Assembly (NCBI GenBank): GCA_017416055.1
Contig: JAFQDI010000229.1
Coordinates: forward strand, 1-5,603
Direction of reading: 5' to 3'
DNA from: Lachnospiraceae bacterium
GTDB lineage: Bacteria; Bacillota_A; Clostridia; Lachnospirales; Lachnospiraceae
Length of the DNA stretch: 5,603 nucleotides
The notes under the pieces: generated by a model
The model's database searches: none
The model's input: only the letters and a program-made list of their open reading frames with translations
Told to the model about the DNA's origin: nothing
Position numbers and translations under genes: made by a program
Shown here: piece after piece, positions 1-5,603 of the stretch
Position numbering within the stretch: the stretch's first letter is position 1
How the letters are laid out: the number at the start of each line of letters is the position of its first letter

Positions 1-1632
1 CACCGCCTGATCTGTACGATCTGCCCGCGCGGAATAGTTATACACCTGAAAATTCTCTGTATCATCCACATGAGCTCCGACGTCCCGATAAGTGGACGAA
101 GTCAGATGATTCACTGCGAATCCACGCGCGCTGATTGCCTGTGCCCGCAGTGCCTCCATGTGATAGTTAAACGGCATCTCTGCCGGCACCACCCCACAAA
201 GATAGTCCTCAATCAGCACCTCATTGATCAGATAGACTCCGCCCTCGGAAACAAGCACCTCCATCGTCCCCGGGTAAACCGGCGTTCCAAAGGTACGGTT
301 AAAGGATGGCACCGTCAGTTCGCCGCTCACCGATTTCAAGCTGATCCGCTGTCCGTTTTCAAGCTCTGTCCAAACCGGAACCATTTGACCCGTAGCAGCA
401 TTTTTTCGGTAAATCCATCCATCCGCTATCACGATTTCCTCTCCCGCAAGGAAGGTGAACGACTGCGTTCCCACCTCAACAAAAAAATCCGTCTTTGCAC
501 TGAGTGTCACCGAGGGATGTAGTTTCTCGCTTCCGCCATGATCAGTGAGAAGCACTCGGATCGTTCGGGCATCCGGACTCTGCCGGATACGGATCGCACA
601 AACCTCACCTTCCGCCGCTATCACGTCATAAATATCGTATCCGATTAACACATCCTCGGTAGATTTCACCACCCGGTTTCCGTAGGTCTGATAAATCTGC
701 AATGTGTCGGCGAGCGGAAGCACACCGTATCCCTCAATCTCCACTGCTCCTTCTCCGATTGCGATGATTCTGCCGGGCAGCACACTGTTCTTTCTGCGGA
801 TTGAAGTCACCGCTCCGGCACTGAGACTTAAATCAATCACCTGATTTTCTTCCAGTTCCACCGCCTCCGGCAGTGTGAATTTTCGTTCATAGCCACTGAA
901 AAACACTGTGAGCTGTGCGCCTTTCGACTCACTCACCAACATATTTTTGTAGGTCACGTTTTCTCCGGTTTTCTGTGAGATGCGGATGATTTCCATCCCA
1001 CGCATCCAGACCTCCACCCGTCGATCCAGATAGGCATCCATGGAAAATCCCTCGAAGGTATACATCCCTTCCGTGGTCAGCACATGCCATGCAGGAATTT
1101 CATGAAGGTTTGCCGCCGTCGCATAAATCGAGAGTTCCTTCGTCTTCACTTCCTTTTTCGTGTCAAACCGACCTCTCGCCTCCGTCAGAAACGCTGTCCA
1201 GGCCCCCTCCGGCACCACACTCTTATCTCGCAGTCCGCTCCCCTGCCCCAAGCCGTTCATTTGCCAGACCTCGCTCTCCTGCCAGATTCCCAAGCCATCG
1301 GCCATAAATCGCAGTTCACCGATCGTCAATGCCTTGGACGCTCCTTTTTTTCCTGCGCTCGTCAACTCCTCGTTCATCAGACCGGACGCATAGAGATAAT
1401 CCATGTAGGGCACATACCAATTTTCCCGCTCGGATACCGTAAACCTCGTGTCCTTCACCGCAAAGATCGTTTCTCTGTCTGACAGGACCAGACTCAGTTC
1501 ACGTGCAGCCTTGGCCACGGAGATCCCTTTCTCCTCATTTTTTCTCGTCAACTGCCAAACCAACAGTAACACAATGACAAGACCGACGACGGAGATGAAC
1601 AAAAGTTTATATTGATGTTTACTTTTTCTCAC
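1..1632 (-). CDS. SpoIID/LytB-domain membrane-anchored protein, C-terminus cut off by the window edge
   Basis: The frame is open for 544 codons from a GTG at 1632 to base 1 with no stop, so the C-terminus lies outside the window. The GTG start is chosen because GAGGA lies 6 bases upstream and an in-frame TGA is 4 codons upstream. Residues 2-9 are basic and 10-28 form one membrane helix, so the rest should lie outside the membrane. Residues about 71-115 (NWYVPYMDYLYASGLM, then LTIGELRFMADGLG) weakly resemble an S-layer-homology repeat. A beta-rich middle region (about 165-440) follows. The end is a SpoIID/LytB domain: NEVLIEDYLCGVVPAEMP at 470-487, ALRAQAISAR at 494-503 and DDTENFQVY at 523-531. 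E485 aligns with the catalytic glutamate of SpoIID, a lytic transglycosylase that cuts peptidoglycan glycan strands stripped of stem peptides during engulfment. Canonical SpoIID has no such long N-terminal region, so this is probably a family paralogue and I assign no symbol. Its exact role is inferred. Confidence 0.9.
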   Translation of the reverse strand, partial: MRKSKHQYKLLFISVVGLVIVLLLVWQLTRKNEEKGISVAKAARELSLVLSDRETIFAVKDTRFTVSERENWYVPYMDYLYASGLMNEELTSAGKKGASKALTIGELRFMADGLGIWQESEVWQMNGLGQGSGLRDKSVVPEGAWTAFLTEARGRFDTKKEVKTKELSIYATAANLHEIPAWHVLTTEGMYTFEGFSMDAYLDRRVEVWMRGMEIIRISQKTGENVTYKNMLVSESKGAQLTVFFSGYERKFTLPEAVELEENQVIDLSLSAGAVTSIRRKNSVLPGRIIAIGEGAVEIEGYGVLPLADTLQIYQTYGNRVVKSTEDVLIGYDIYDVIAAEGEVCAIRIRQSPDARTIRVLLTDHGGSEKLHPSVTLSAKTDFFVEVGTQSFTFLAGEEIVIADGWIYRKNAATGQMVPVWTELENGQRISLKSVSGELTVPSFNRTFGTPVYPGTMEVLVSEGGVYLINEVLIEDYLCGVVPAEMPFNYHMEALRAQAISARGFAVNHLTSSTYRDVGAHVDDTENFQVYNYSARADRTDQAV

Positions 1633-1638
1633 ACATTG

Positions 1639-1643
1639 TCCTC
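1639..1643 (-). promoter_or_regulatory. Ribosome binding site deciding the GTG start of the SpoIID-domain gene
   Basis: GAGGA on the minus strand sits 6 bases before the GTG at 1632. The nearby ATG codons (1643-1645 and the one ending at 1634) are in another frame that stops within a few codons, so the GTG with this site is the best start. Confidence 0.65.
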
Positions 1644-1665
1644 ATATCTTCGGTGTTTTCTGTTT

Positions 1666-1694
1666 AGTTTATGTACAGGCTCAGGCAAATATAC
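1666..1694 (-). promoter_or_regulatory. Possible sigma-E-type promoter of the SpoIID-domain gene
   Basis: On the minus strand GTATATT (1688-1694) is followed after 14 bases by CATAAACT (1666-1673). The Bacillus sigma-E pattern is close to KMATATT, 14-15 bases, CATACANT. One base differs in the -35 box and two in the -10 box. Transcription would start near 1659, leaving a leader of about 27 bases. Sigma-E is the early mother-cell factor that transcribes spoIID in Bacillus, so the match fits the gene downstream. A sigma-A reading with TATATT as -10 lacks any convincing -35 box. This is a pattern match in a short AT-rich gap and remains tentative. Confidence 0.4.
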
Positions 1695-1695
1695 G

Positions 1696-1728
1696 AAGAA
1701 AAACAGACCTGCCGGACGGACAGATCTG
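1696..1728 (-). terminator. Rho-independent terminator of the XRE-TPR regulator gene
   Basis: On the minus strand CAGATCTGTC (1719-1728) pairs with GGCAGGTCTG (1704-1713) over 10 base pairs, two of them G-U, around a 5-base loop (1714-1718). TTTTTCTT (1696-1703) follows directly. It begins 18 bases after the regulator stop codon, which separates that gene from the SpoIID-domain gene. Confidence 0.85.
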
Positions 1729-1746
1729 CTTTACTCATTTCCACCT

Positions 1747-2772
1747 TTAGTTCAGTGACAGATTTCGAATCTTTCGTTCATACCGTTGAACCGATTCGCT
1801 CTCCGAGTCTGTGCCATATTCATCCACAAGAATACCGATCACATGACGGTATGCGTCGATGGCTCCCTCGTGATCACCCAAAATCTCGCAAATATGCGCG
1901 ATGGATTCATAATTGTCGATAAATCGCGGCTTTTCTTCAAGTTCAATGGCTTTTCGATAATAAGGAATCGCTTCCTCATATCTGGCCGCTTTCGCTCTGG
2001 CATCCCCCATACAGCTCCAAGTCAACCAGTTATCCGGATAGTTTTCCATCAACTCGTGCCAATACTGTTCCGCCTCATCAAATCGGCCTGCCCGATATGC
2101 AATATGTCCACGATATAACGGCACATGGTAGGTTTTCTCCAACGCTTCCATTTTATCCACCACTTCTGCGGCCTCACGAAGCCTTCCGTCGGCGACCAGC
2201 ATGTCCAAGAGCCACAGATAACCCCGATGATACTCCGGATGTTTCTCCATAAACGCCCGATACCAGGCGATCTGCTCATGATGATTGGAACAGTTCCAGT
2301 CCCAGATTGCTGATTGAGTCGCCATATTCAGTATGCTGTGATTTGCTTTCTTGTGCGGTTCGATTTCCAACGCACGTTTCGCATACTGTTCCGCTTTTTT
2401 GCGATAACCGTCTGCCCGGTGGTTGCAGCAGTCTGCCAACATCGTCAGACACTTTCCCTCCAAGGCCGGGTCAGATGCTTTGTCCTTCAGAAACTCCATC
2501 GCCCGGTCAAAGTCGGCCCTGCTTAAAAATGCTTCGCTCTCCAGCATATTGTCGATGCGATCAAAATGAGCCTCGTCCGTCATCTCGAACAGTTCGTCGA
2601 TGCTCACACCAAAGTATACGGACAGCGTTGGCAGCAGTTGAATGTCCGGCAGTGTCGTACCGTTCTCCCACTTGGAAACAGCCTGCGCAGTCACGCCCAG
2701 TTCTCCGGCCAGTGTCTCCTGAGTCACACCTTTTTGCAGGCGAAGTGATTTGATCTTTTTTCCTAGTTCCAT
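1747..2772 (-). CDS. XRE-family transcriptional regulator with C-terminal TPR repeats
   Basis: The protein has 341 residues from the ATG at 2772. An ATG 30 bases further upstream is in frame, but the chosen ATG has AGGAGG 7 bases before it and begins directly with the DNA-binding domain. Residues 5-60 form an HTH_3/XRE domain: the helix-turn-helix runs through TQETLAGELG (17-26) and the recognition helix TAQAVSKWENG (28-38), followed by the usual DELFEM ending. From about residue 85 the protein is all-helical with TPR-like repeats near 122-139, 227-245, 253-280 and 285-314 (for example ARYEEAIPYYRKAIELEE). There is no signal peptide or membrane segment, so it should act in the cytoplasm as a DNA-binding regulator. 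In RNPP-type regulators an XRE-TPR layout senses small peptides, but no signal peptide gene is evident here and many Clostridia have orphan proteins of this build. Its targets are unknown. It is transcribed alone, between two terminators and from its own promoter. Confidence 0.95.
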   Translation of the reverse strand: MELGKKIKSLRLQKGVTQETLAGELGVTAQAVSKWENGTTLPDIQLLPTLSVYFGVSIDELFEMTDEAHFDRIDNMLESEAFLSRADFDRAMEFLKDKASDPALEGKCLTMLADCCNHRADGYRKKAEQYAKRALEIEPHKKANHSILNMATQSAIWDWNCSNHHEQIAWYRAFMEKHPEYHRGYLWLLDMLVADGRLREAAEVVDKMEALEKTYHVPLYRGHIAYRAGRFDEAEQYWHELMENYPDNWLTWSCMGDARAKAARYEEAIPYYRKAIELEEKPRFIDNYESIAHICEILGDHEGAIDAYRHVIGILVDEYGTDSESESVQRYERKIRNLSLN

Positions 2773-2779
2773 TGTTTTT

Positions 2780-2785
2780 CCTCCT
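2780..2785 (-). promoter_or_regulatory. Ribosome binding site deciding the start of the XRE-TPR regulator
   Basis: A full AGGAGG lies 7 bases (AAAAACA) before the ATG at 2772. It falls inside the 10-codon extension that would be added by the upstream ATG at 2802, which has no comparable site, so the shorter protein is preferred. Confidence 0.85.
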
Positions 2786-2826
2786 GTGGTCCGGGTGCGC
2801 ACATGGTGCGGTTCATAACTGTGGTC
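2784..2826 (-). repeat. Short direct repeats in the leader of the XRE-TPR gene
   Basis: GACCACAG occurs on the minus strand at 2819-2826 and again at 2784-2791, 35 bases apart; the second copy runs into the AGGAGG ribosome site. Between them CGCACC occurs twice with 11-base spacing (2805-2810 and 2794-2799), and GTGCGCAC at 2795-2802 is a perfect palindrome. The repeats are visible directly; an operator or RNA-structure role is only inference. Confidence 0.45.
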
Positions 2827-2872
2827 AAAAAAGAGGCTTCTTTCCCTTCATCTCCAACCACCTTGTGCAATC

Positions 2873-2901
2873 ACTATAACAGAAAAGACCCTGCCTGACA
2901 A
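2873..2901 (-). promoter_or_regulatory. Sigma-A promoter of the XRE-TPR regulator gene
   Basis: On the minus strand TTGTCA (2896-2901) and TATAGT (2873-2878) are separated by exactly 17 bases, each one mismatch from the TTGACA/TATAAT consensus. A TG one base before the -10 box makes it an extended -10 promoter. Transcription should start near 2866, giving a leader of about 94 bases. The -35 box lies inside the terminator hairpin of the preceding gene. Confidence 0.8.
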
Positions 2902-2919
2902 TCGACGCTCAGGCAAGGT
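2881..2919 (-). terminator. Rho-independent terminator of the peptidase/DGHHK-protein unit
   Basis: On the minus strand ACCTTGCCTGA (2909-2919) pairs with TCAGGCAGGGT (2888-2898) over 11 base pairs with one G-U, around a 10-base loop (2899-2908), followed by CTTTTCT (2881-2887). It starts 15 bases after the stop codon at 2935. Its 3' arm and loop overlap the next gene's -35 box. Confidence 0.85.
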
Positions 2920-2934
2920 TTCTCAACTGCGGGG

Positions 2935-4233
2935 TTATTTGTTCCAATATTGATCAATTTCCTGGACGATTGGGTCCGATGGATCGGAGTGTTCCACCAG
3001 ATAATCAATGAATATCTGTTCCACTTCGTTGTCTTCCTTAATCGTAGCCAATGCTCTATATGCTTTACTGTGCACCCATATGTCAGTCGGCTCCTGTTGA
3101 ATACAGGTGATTGCCGTCTGCTTTAAGCGGGGATCTCCTTTTTTTGCCATCACCGTTAGAACGGATGCAATTCGCATCTGATTTTGGATCGTCCAATCTT
3201 GGTAAAGTTGATTGATTTGCTCATCGGAAATCTCTGTCTCCCAGAATATTCCCAGTTCGACCATCATCGTGTATTCTTCCACCGTGGGATAATGGCTCGG
3301 CGAATCCAGATAATCTTCTTCCCATTGTCTTCCCGCCATTTTTGAGAGCACCGCGTCAAATTGCTTTTTCTCGGCCTCACAGTTTAATCCTTGCAGACGA
3401 TACTTCAAGGGCAGTTCCGACCGCTTAACCCAGATATAGCCAAACTGGATGCGAGTTGAATAGTCCTCCTCACACTCACCGGACAGATCAATGACAGGAT
3501 TAGAGCAGGGAACAATCTGAATACAATCCAGCATTTCCCCTAACCGGGCCGCCGCACAAGCCTTATGGTGTCCATCCAAAATCATGTTCAGAAATTCACC
3601 TGTTTTGTAGACGATTGCCCGCGGTCTGGCCGAACTGTTTCGAAATCGGTCCAGATAATGCTGCACACGTTCCTCACAGTAACATTCCGCACTTTGGGTC
3701 GGATAGACAAAGACCGGTTGACCTCCCACCGCCGAATAGATCTCTTCCGGCAAAAGTTGCACCGCTGTGGCGGGCTGCTCGGTCAATTCGTTTGGTACCG
3801 CCCAAAAAAACCTTCCGTCCCCATCGGTAGGAAAACACTGTATGTCCGCAATCATATACAGTCCGCTTTTTAGCAAGGTAAGAAAAGGTGTCAGTCCCTC
3901 AATCGTCTCCTCCAGATTGGTATAATCTTGATTGAGTACCTCTCCTACCTGTGCCAGTTCCGGGCAATCGGCATGCTCGATTCCCCATCCGGTACACAAT
4001 AAACTGTTGCTCGTCGAATAACCGGGAGAATGAATCTGAATCAGCGGAACACCATTTAGGACAATCTGTTCCCGATGGCAACGTTCTGTTTTATATGCCT
4101 GAAGATCATACTGATGGCATAATCGTCCGGCTCCGTTTACATAGACCAGTTTCGCAGACCTAATTGAAGGAACAGCAGAATGGTTCAGCTTTGTTTCCAG
4201 ACACTCAACCCGGTATTTTTTCTTATGCCACAT
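2935..4233 (-). CDS. Uncharacterised protein with a ParB/sulfiredoxin-like DGHHK motif
   Basis: The protein has 432 residues. Its ATG at 4233 has GGGGAGG 8 bases upstream. I do not recognise the family as a whole. The clearest signal is at residues 205-241: a beta strand (RAIVYK), a second strand with MILDGHHKACAAARLGE (218-233), then CIQIVP. This is the strand-DGHHR-helix pattern of the ParB/sulfiredoxin fold, found in ParB N-terminal domains and in ParB-like free-serine kinases such as SerK and SbnI, where the motif takes part in nucleotide or phosphate binding. No ParB helix-turn-helix or partner ParA is present, so plasmid or chromosome partitioning is unlikely. Residues 350-430 look like helical repeats of HEAT type. 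There is no signal peptide or membrane segment. About 14 cysteines are spread along the chain, which is many for a cytoplasmic protein. It lies 41 bases after the peptidase gene with no terminator between, so it is probably co-transcribed. Any enzyme activity is inference. Confidence 0.92.
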   Translation of the reverse strand: MWHKKKYRVECLETKLNHSAVPSIRSAKLVYVNGAGRLCHQYDLQAYKTERCHREQIVLNGVPLIQIHSPGYSTSNSLLCTGWGIEHADCPELAQVGEVLNQDYTNLEETIEGLTPFLTLLKSGLYMIADIQCFPTDGDGRFFWAVPNELTEQPATAVQLLPEEIYSAVGGQPVFVYPTQSAECYCEERVQHYLDRFRNSSARPRAIVYKTGEFLNMILDGHHKACAAARLGEMLDCIQIVPCSNPVIDLSGECEEDYSTRIQFGYIWVKRSELPLKYRLQGLNCEAEKKQFDAVLSKMAGRQWEEDYLDSPSHYPTVEEYTMMVELGIFWETEISDEQINQLYQDWTIQNQMRIASVLTVMAKKGDPRLKQTAITCIQQEPTDIWVHSKAYRALATIKEDNEVEQIFIDYLVEHSDPSDPIVQEIDQYWNK

Positions 4234-4274
4234 GCTGTTTTCCTCCCCTCATTCTTCCCAAATTGTCTGTGAAT

Positions 4275-5507
4275 TTATTTGTTCTCCGGCTCTCTCTTTC
4301 TGCACAGATAGTAATCCAGCTTCTCTTTCATCTTCTCCGGCATCTCTCTCGCCACCGGACACTGCACTGCGTTCGCCATCCGGTCGGTAAACGCATTCAG
4401 GAAGTCGATATCCTTCGCAAGCTGCTCCGCCTTCATCACCGCCAGCGTATCGTAGCTGTTGTGGATGGTTGCCGTGTTGTTCGGTGCGATACGCGCAAAA
4501 GAAACCGCAGGCACACCCTTGTCCGCAAAGGGCGTAGAATCACTGGAATACACTCCATCTCTCGCCGCAATGCCCCATCCCATCTCGCTGCCGAAATACT
4601 GAATGTAGTGTACCAGCTTTTCCTCGGAGGTACAGCAGGCAATGAACTTGCCCATAATGCAACCGATCATATCCAGATTAATATTCAACACAACGTTTTT
4701 CAGTTCTTCCTCATGGGCCTCGCAGTAAGCCTTGGAACCCAAAAGTCCTCTCTCCTCGGAACCGCACCAGACAAAGCGCAGGCCGTAGCGGTGAGGTTTT
4801 TTCGCAAAGTTCTCCGCAATGCCCAAAAGACCGATGCTGCCGGACATATTGTCGTAAGCTCCGGTAGACAGGGAGGTGGAATCATAGTGCGCAGTCAGCA
4901 CGATCCACTCATCGGTCGCACCGGGCAGTTCCATCACCACGTTGCGGGACTCGCCCTTGTACTCGTCCTGACAAAGAACGATCTTTGCCTTCTTTGCTCC
5001 GGAGCGGATGATCTCGATGGCATCCTTCGCGTTGATATTCACGCCGGGAAGCTTATTCCCCTTGCTCACATAAGCACGAAGTTCCCTCTGATCAATGTCT
5101 CTGTCCGCATAGTTCGCATTTCCGTCATACGTGATAAACCCGACTGCTCCATTCTCCAGAATATCCTGATACATCCAGTAGCCCATGTATCCGTCGATCA
5201 TCACGATCTTGCCTTTGCACTGCTTTAGAGAATAGCTGTCGGTGTTGGTCAAATAATAAAGGTCAGCCTCCACCTCTGCCGTTCCGGCACAGAGATAGCC
5301 CTTACAGGTGATCTCGCTGCCGTCGATGAAAAGTTTCGCCTCTTTGATGGTCGCCATATCCACCTCGAACGGCTCAATCACAGCCTCCCGTCCCAGTTCG
5401 GCGCATATTGCCTTCAAATACTCTGCACATCTCAGTTCCTCTGCGCTGCCGCCCATTCTCACGTAGGCGGTGTCTGCCAAAATGCGGTCGATCTTTTGTA
5501 CGTTCAT
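4275..5507 (-). CDS. M28-family zinc aminopeptidase-like protein with PA domain, cytoplasmic
   Basis: The protein has 410 residues. Its ATG at 5507 has GGAGG 8 bases upstream. The M28 co-catalytic two-zinc site is complete: H207 and D209 in TAHYDS, the bridging D219 in GAYDNMSG, the general base E251 and ligand E252 in GSEERGLLGS, D279 in NLDMIG, and H349 in TIHNSYDT. Residues about 75-180, containing KGKIVMIDG and NGAVGFITYDGN, form a PA (protease-associated) domain placed before the catalytic half, as in secreted aminopeptidases of this family. Here there is no signal peptide or membrane helix, so it should work inside the cell, releasing N-terminal residues from peptides. Some M28 relatives act on other substrates, and the sequence does not settle the specificity. 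It is the first gene of a probable two-gene unit with the DGHHK protein. Confidence 0.95.
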   Translation of the reverse strand: MNVQKIDRILADTAYVRMGGSAEELRCAEYLKAICAELGREAVIEPFEVDMATIKEAKLFIDGSEITCKGYLCAGTAEVEADLYYLTNTDSYSLKQCKGKIVMIDGYMGYWMYQDILENGAVGFITYDGNANYADRDIDQRELRAYVSKGNKLPGVNINAKDAIEIIRSGAKKAKIVLCQDEYKGESRNVVMELPGATDEWIVLTAHYDSTSLSTGAYDNMSGSIGLLGIAENFAKKPHRYGLRFVWCGSEERGLLGSKAYCEAHEEELKNVVLNINLDMIGCIMGKFIACCTSEEKLVHYIQYFGSEMGWGIAARDGVYSSDSTPFADKGVPAVSFARIAPNNTATIHNSYDTLAVMKAEQLAKDIDFLNAFTDRMANAVQCPVAREMPEKMKEKLDYYLCRKREPENK

Positions 5508-5544
5508 TGTCGTTTCCTCCGTTGTCTTTTATTGCTTTCATAAT

Positions 5545-5573
5545 ATTTTACCACATTTTCGCATTGTTTTCAA
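5545..5573 (-). promoter_or_regulatory. Sigma-A promoter of the peptidase unit
   Basis: On the minus strand TTGAAA (5568-5573) and TAAAAT (5545-5550) are separated by exactly 17 bases, and a TG one base before the -10 box gives an extended -10. Transcription should start near 5538, about 30 bases before the ATG. No operator-like inverted repeat is obvious. The remaining bases to 5603 hold nothing I can name. Confidence 0.75.
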
Positions 5574-5603
5574 CATTTCTCTGATTATCTCTGCCCCATC
5601 TTC

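Noticed and set aside
70..522. A 150-codon plus-strand frame opposite the SpoIID-domain gene
   Set aside because: The minus strand carries clear SpoIID/LytB motifs here, and the plus-strand product is a Cys/His/Arg-rich shadow with no recognisable domain.
1664..1738. A 24-codon minus-strand ORF between the regulator and the SpoIID-domain gene, a candidate pheromone gene for an RNPP-type regulator
   Set aside because: It reads straight through the terminator hairpin at 1696-1728 and the sigma-E-like promoter, its ribosome site is only 2 bases from the ATG, and the peptide lacks the basic N-terminus plus hydrophobic core of an exported pheromone.
2307..2753. A 148-codon plus-strand frame opposite the XRE-TPR gene
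   Set aside because: It is antisense to a clear HTH domain and TPR region. The product is Pro/Ser/Cys-rich without features, and no convincing promoter was seen for it.
2773..2802. Ten-codon N-terminal extension of the XRE-TPR regulator
   Set aside because: The extension contains the AGGAGG ribosome site of the downstream ATG and adds residues not expected before an HTH_3 domain.
2825..2845. Weak AAAGA/TCTTT hairpin followed by T residues in the regulator leader, as a possible attenuator
   Set aside because: The stem is only 5 A/T-rich base pairs with a 4-base loop, too weak to be called a terminator.
4164..5228. A 354-codon open frame on the plus strand
   Set aside because: It lies antisense to the M28 peptidase, whose catalytic motifs are all intact. 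Its translation shows no domain and is rich in His, Arg and Leu, as expected for a shadow frame.

Overview
The window reads as chromosome of a low-to-mid GC, endospore-forming Clostridia-type Firmicute, probably of the Lachnospiraceae kind. This is inferred from four things: strong AGGAGG-like ribosome sites, sigma-A promoters of Gram-positive type, an XRE-TPR regulator, and a membrane-anchored SpoIID/LytB-domain protein. No species is identified. All four genes lie on the minus strand and are therefore read from high to low coordinates. No gene-free stretch exceeds about 165 bases, and I saw no RNA gene, mobile element or CRISPR array.

Read in the direction of transcription, the window starts with a good promoter (5545-5573). 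It drives a cytoplasmic M28-family zinc peptidase with a PA domain (4275-5507). After only 41 bases with no terminator comes a 432-residue protein of unknown function carrying a ParB/sulfiredoxin-like DGHHK motif (2935-4233). The two probably form an operon, which ends at a strong hairpin terminator (2881-2919).

The 3' arm and loop of that terminator also hold the -35 box of the next promoter (2873-2901). This promoter drives an XRE-family regulator with TPR repeats (1747-2772), preceded by a leader of about 94 bases with several short repeats. The regulator ends at its own terminator (1696-1728). Immediately after it is a sigma-E-like promoter pattern (1666-1694), followed by a GTG-started gene for a membrane-anchored SpoIID/LytB-domain protein. 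That gene runs off the window at base 1 and is at least 544 codons long.

The window therefore looks like three transcription units: peptidase plus ParB-like protein, regulator, and a possible sporulation or cell-wall gene. No established multi-gene system is recognisable. The items most worth a second look are the uncharacterised DGHHK protein, the non-canonical architecture and possible sigma-E control of the SpoIID-domain protein, and the fused terminator/promoter before the regulator.
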